A DNA stretch of 64,000 bases from Candidatus Binatia bacterium (GTDB taxonomy: Bacteria > Desulfobacterota > Binatia > UBA9968 > JAJDTQ01). A model generated the notes under the pieces. It saw only the letters and a list, made by a program, of their open reading frames with translations. It was not told the DNA's origin and did no database searches. Location: assembly GCA_951813575.1 (NCBI GenBank), contig OX638375.1, positions 682,001 through 746,000 of the forward strand, read 5' to 3'. Position numbers and translations under genes: made by a program. Each line of letters opens with the position of its first letter. Position 1 is the first letter of the stretch. This document shows positions 61,847 to 64,000 of this stretch, piece after piece.

Positions 61847-62446
61847 TCAGAATCTGAACGTCACGCCCAGCTCGAAGTTGTGAGTCAGGTAATCGACCTT
61901 GACGCCGTCGAAATCTGCGTCCGTGGTGCCCAGGAGCCGGTAGCCGATGCCCAATTCCAATCTATCCACTGGATACTTGATCCCGAGCATGAACTGATAG
62001 GCGAAGGCACCGGCGCTGTCCCCCTCGGATTTGTGTTGCGCCCAACCGATGCCGGCGCCCGCGTAGGGAAGGACCGGGAGCCCTGCTTCATGGAATGCGT
62101 AGAGTGCGTTGGCCATAAGAGAAAGAGTCTTCACCGTGGCCTTCACCTTGACCTTCCTCCCCTCCACGGTGACTTCATCCGCTTGCACACTCCGATAGCC
62201 GAGTTCAAGTTCAGCTCTCAGTCCATTCCCTAGGGCGTATCCACCGGCAAGGGTAAAGCCACCGCCCGTCTTAAAACCGTACTTTCCACGGGCCCCAGTT
62301 TCGGAGACCTTAAAATTTGAGTCGCGGGGCATGACAATCGCCCCGCTGACGGATGCATAGAGGCCGGGCTCCTCGGCCGCCGCAAGTCCTGCAACCGGCA
62401 GTAACAGCACGAGCACGGCCAGTGCCACCGTAGACAATCTCCTCAT
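61847..62446 (-). CDS. OmpA-like/outer-membrane beta-barrel protein
   Basis: 199 residues from ATG 62446 (AAAGGAG upstream). Signal peptide of about 24 residues (VLLLPVAGLAAAEE boundary). Then an 8-strand barrel with alternating glycine and aromatic strands: GLYASVSGAIVMPRDSNFKV, GGGFTLAGGYALGNGLRAELELGY, LPVLPYAGAGIGWAQHK, ending THNFELGVTFRF with C-terminal Phe for BAM recognition. No peptidoglycan-binding OmpA domain is attached, so it is a small barrel such as OmpW/OprF-like type. A decayed duplicate lies directly downstream. Confidence 0.8.
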   Translation of the reverse strand: MRRLSTVALAVLVLLLPVAGLAAAEEPGLYASVSGAIVMPRDSNFKVSETGARGKYGFKTGGGFTLAGGYALGNGLRAELELGYRSVQADEVTVEGRKVKVKATVKTLSLMANALYAFHEAGLPVLPYAGAGIGWAQHKSEGDSAGAFAYQFMLGIKYPVDRLELGIGYRLLGTTDADFDGVKVDYLTHNFELGVTFRF

Positions 62447-62596
62447 GGGCTCTTCTCCTTTCTCGTTGGCCACGCCACGCCCTTCAAGCTTTGACTTCCG
62501 ATTCCAAAGCCAGCCAGAGTTGCCTGCTTCTTCGGAAAACGACATCAAGGTTACGGTTAGTTATGTAATCCGTCAACCCAAAGCTAAAATGTCCCT

Positions 62597-63163
62597 TTGG
62601 GAGGGGGGGTAGCAGGAGCAGGCACCGGCCGCGAACCGGTTCCGATCCTGGTGGTGGACGATGACCCGCAGATGCTCCGTTACGTCCGCGAGGTACCCTC
62701 CAAGGCCGGCTACTCGCCGATCGTCACCGGTGATCATCGGGAGCTGTCCCGGATCATCAGGACCGAGAAACCCCACCTGATCGTGCTCGACCTGATACTC
62801 CCAGGCGCCGACGGCATCGAGCTCATGGAGAGCATCCCGGAAATGGCGTATGTGCCGGTCATCTTCATCTCGGCCTACGGCCGGGACGAGACCATCGCCA
62901 AGGCTTTGGAGATGGGCGCCGCGGACTACCTGGTCAAGCCCTTCTCGCCCACCGAGCTCAGGGCGAGGATCCGGGCGGCCCTGCGCAAACGAGTCCAAGC
63001 CGAACCCTTCGTACTCGGCGATCTCACCATCCACTACGAGCAGCGACGGGTGCCCGTAGCCGCCCACCCGCGCTACGTCCTGAACGAGCGCGGGGTCGGC
63101 TACCGCATGCCCTCCCTCCAAACCCCGTGGGCTGCTAGCTCCCGCTGGACGGTCCCGTCTTGA
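62597..63163 (+). pseudogene. Response regulator remnant with internal deletion
   Basis: The frame (no proper start; TTG 62597 is the first candidate) contains a nearly whole receiver domain: ILVVDDDPQMLRYVREV, phosphoacceptor Asp in LIVLDLILPGADG, the Thr/Ser position in IFISAYG and Lys in LVKPFSPTELRARI. Then the winged-helix domain begins (VLGDLTIHYEQRRVPVAAHP) and jumps to its end (RYVLNERGVGYRMP), with the middle (about 60 residues including the recognition helix) missing. The frame before it has a stop without start codon, so the N-terminal portion, possibly a fused kinase, is also gone. Confidence 0.65.
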
Positions 63164-63179
63164 AACCCGCCCGCGTACG

Positions 63180-64000
63180 TTACGGCCTGACGTCCAGCAG
63201 ACGGAGCTCCATGGCACAGGTGCCCTGCCACTCGTTCTCCCTCAGCCGGTAGGCAACGTCCACCTTGTCCCCCAGCCGCACCGGGAGCTTCTCGGGGGGG
63301 CCGAAGGCCACCGCGGTAACGGTGTGCCGGTCGTGCCGGAGCCGGAAACGCGACACCGTGTTGAAATCCCGGCGCTCGCATACCTCCACGCCGTGCGTTT
63401 CGAACACCGGCTCGGGATTGCCCACCCCGAAGGGGCCCAGTTGCCGCAGCTCCCGCACCAGGCCGAGGCTCAACTGCCGGAAGTCCACCTCGGCGTCGAT
63501 GTCGAGGTAGGGCAGCAGGTCTTCTTCGTTCAGAAGCTCCGTCGCCGCCTCCTCGAAACGCGCCGCAAAGGGCTCGAGGTTGTCCTCCCGGATGCTCAGA
63601 CCGCCGGCGTACTCGTGGCCGCCGAAACGCTCCAGCAAGTCGGCACAGCGCCGCATGGCCCGCACCATGTGGAACCCGCGGATGCTCCTTCCCGAGCCCT
63701 TGCCCTCGCCGTCCTCGAAGCCGATGACGATGGTGGGACGGTGAAACCGCTCGACGATGCGCGAGGCCACGATGCCGAGCACGCCGGGATGCCAGCCCGG
63801 GCTGCCCACCACGATGGACCAGCGGTCCTGGAGCCGCTTTTCATCGACCTGCGCCAGCGCCTCGTCCAGCACCCGCGCCTCGGTCTCCCGGCGCTCCCGG
63901 TTGTGTTCGTCCAGTTCCCGGGCGATCTCCTCCGCGGTCTCCGCGGAATCCGTGGTCAGCATCTCCACCACCTTGACCGCGGCGTCCATGCGGCCGGCGG
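63180..64000 (-). CDS. recJ: Single-stranded-DNA exonuclease RecJ, C-terminal part
   Basis: Reads through the right edge; the frame continues as AGRMDAAV, the DHHA1-preceding RecJ motif (NAAGRMD). Visible: the DHHA1 domain (WSIVVGSPGWHPGVLGIVASRIVERFHRPTIVIG, RSIRGFHMVRAM, GGHEYAGGLSI) and the OB-fold domain (GPFGVGNPEPVFE ... LRLLDVRP). RecJ degrades ssDNA 5'-3' in recombination and mismatch repair; the N-terminal DHH catalytic domain is outside the window. Confidence 0.92.
   Translation of the reverse strand, partial: AGRMDAAVKVVEMLTTDSAETAEEIARELDEHNRERRETEARVLDEALAQVDEKRLQDRWSIVVGSPGWHPGVLGIVASRIVERFHRPTIVIGFEDGEGKGSGRSIRGFHMVRAMRRCADLLERFGGHEYAGGLSIREDNLEPFAARFEEAATELLNEEDLLPYLDIDAEVDFRQLSLGLVRELRQLGPFGVGNPEPVFETHGVEVCERRDFNTVSRFRLRHDRHTVTAVAFGPPEKLPVRLGDKVDVAYRLRENEWQGTCAMELRLLDVRP

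Noticed and set aside
61643..62233. Plus-strand 196-codon frame opposite the outer-membrane barrel
   Set aside because: Lies antisense to the well-supported barrel gene and its decayed copy, with no motif.

Overview
The window is GC-rich DNA from a Gram-negative bacterium: there is a TonB-dependent outer-membrane receptor, a small outer-membrane beta-barrel, a lipoprotein signal, and many periplasmic binding proteins. The gene order L21-L27-obgE-proB-proA-nadD-rsfS at the right end is common in Deltaproteobacteria-like lineages. The rest (tripartite tricarboxylate transporters, aromatic ring-cleavage dioxygenases, TPP-dependent lyases, amidohydrolases) suggests an aerobic, catabolically versatile environmental heterotroph. 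No marker in the window fixes the species, so this placement is an inference.

Layout. 1-6.5 kb: end of a molybdopterin oxidoreductase, then tctA-tctB on the plus strand facing three tandem minus-strand tctC-like receptor paralogues, each with its own terminator and two with consensus sigma-70 promoters. 6.5-9.7 kb: a secreted SEL1-repeat protein coupled to an S9 peptidase whose lipoprotein signal lies in another frame. 9.7-24.1 kb: a catabolic region with a LigB-like dioxygenase, RraA-like aldolase, MFS transporter, pcaH-pcaG, a TPP enzyme with an acyl-CoA synthetase, a class II aldolase, an MBL hydrolase with ligB-ligA, a second TPP enzyme, an ABM-like protein and an Asp/Glu-racemase-family protein. 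Two decayed VapBC loci lie in or beside it (12.7 and 24.2 kb).

25-31 kb: a peptidoglycan-binding/ankyrin protein with recently duplicated repeats, an unknown coiled-coil secreted protein, an alpha/beta hydrolase and a TonB receptor. 31-34.3 kb: M1 aminopeptidase and a VOC protein. 34.3-46.9 kb: a likely organic-nitrogen scavenging locus, with a periplasmic dienelactone-hydrolase-like protein, three amidohydrolases, a dipeptide-type ABC transporter without ATPases, an M20 hydrolase, a PuuE/allantoinase-like deacetylase and a DUF1989 protein.

46.9-50.7 kb: an accessory segment between tRNA-Arg and tRNA-Ser with decayed DNA, an AT-rich secreted orphan and a complete IS3-family element. 51-56 kb: gltX, a second SEL1 protein, PPK2, an EamA transporter, and tandem tRNA-Gln and tRNA-Glu. 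56-61.5 kb: the conserved housekeeping operon, apparently with an almost leaderless rplU. 61.5-64 kb: an outer-membrane barrel beside a decayed copy of itself, a response-regulator remnant with most of its DNA-binding domain deleted, and the C-terminal part of recJ.
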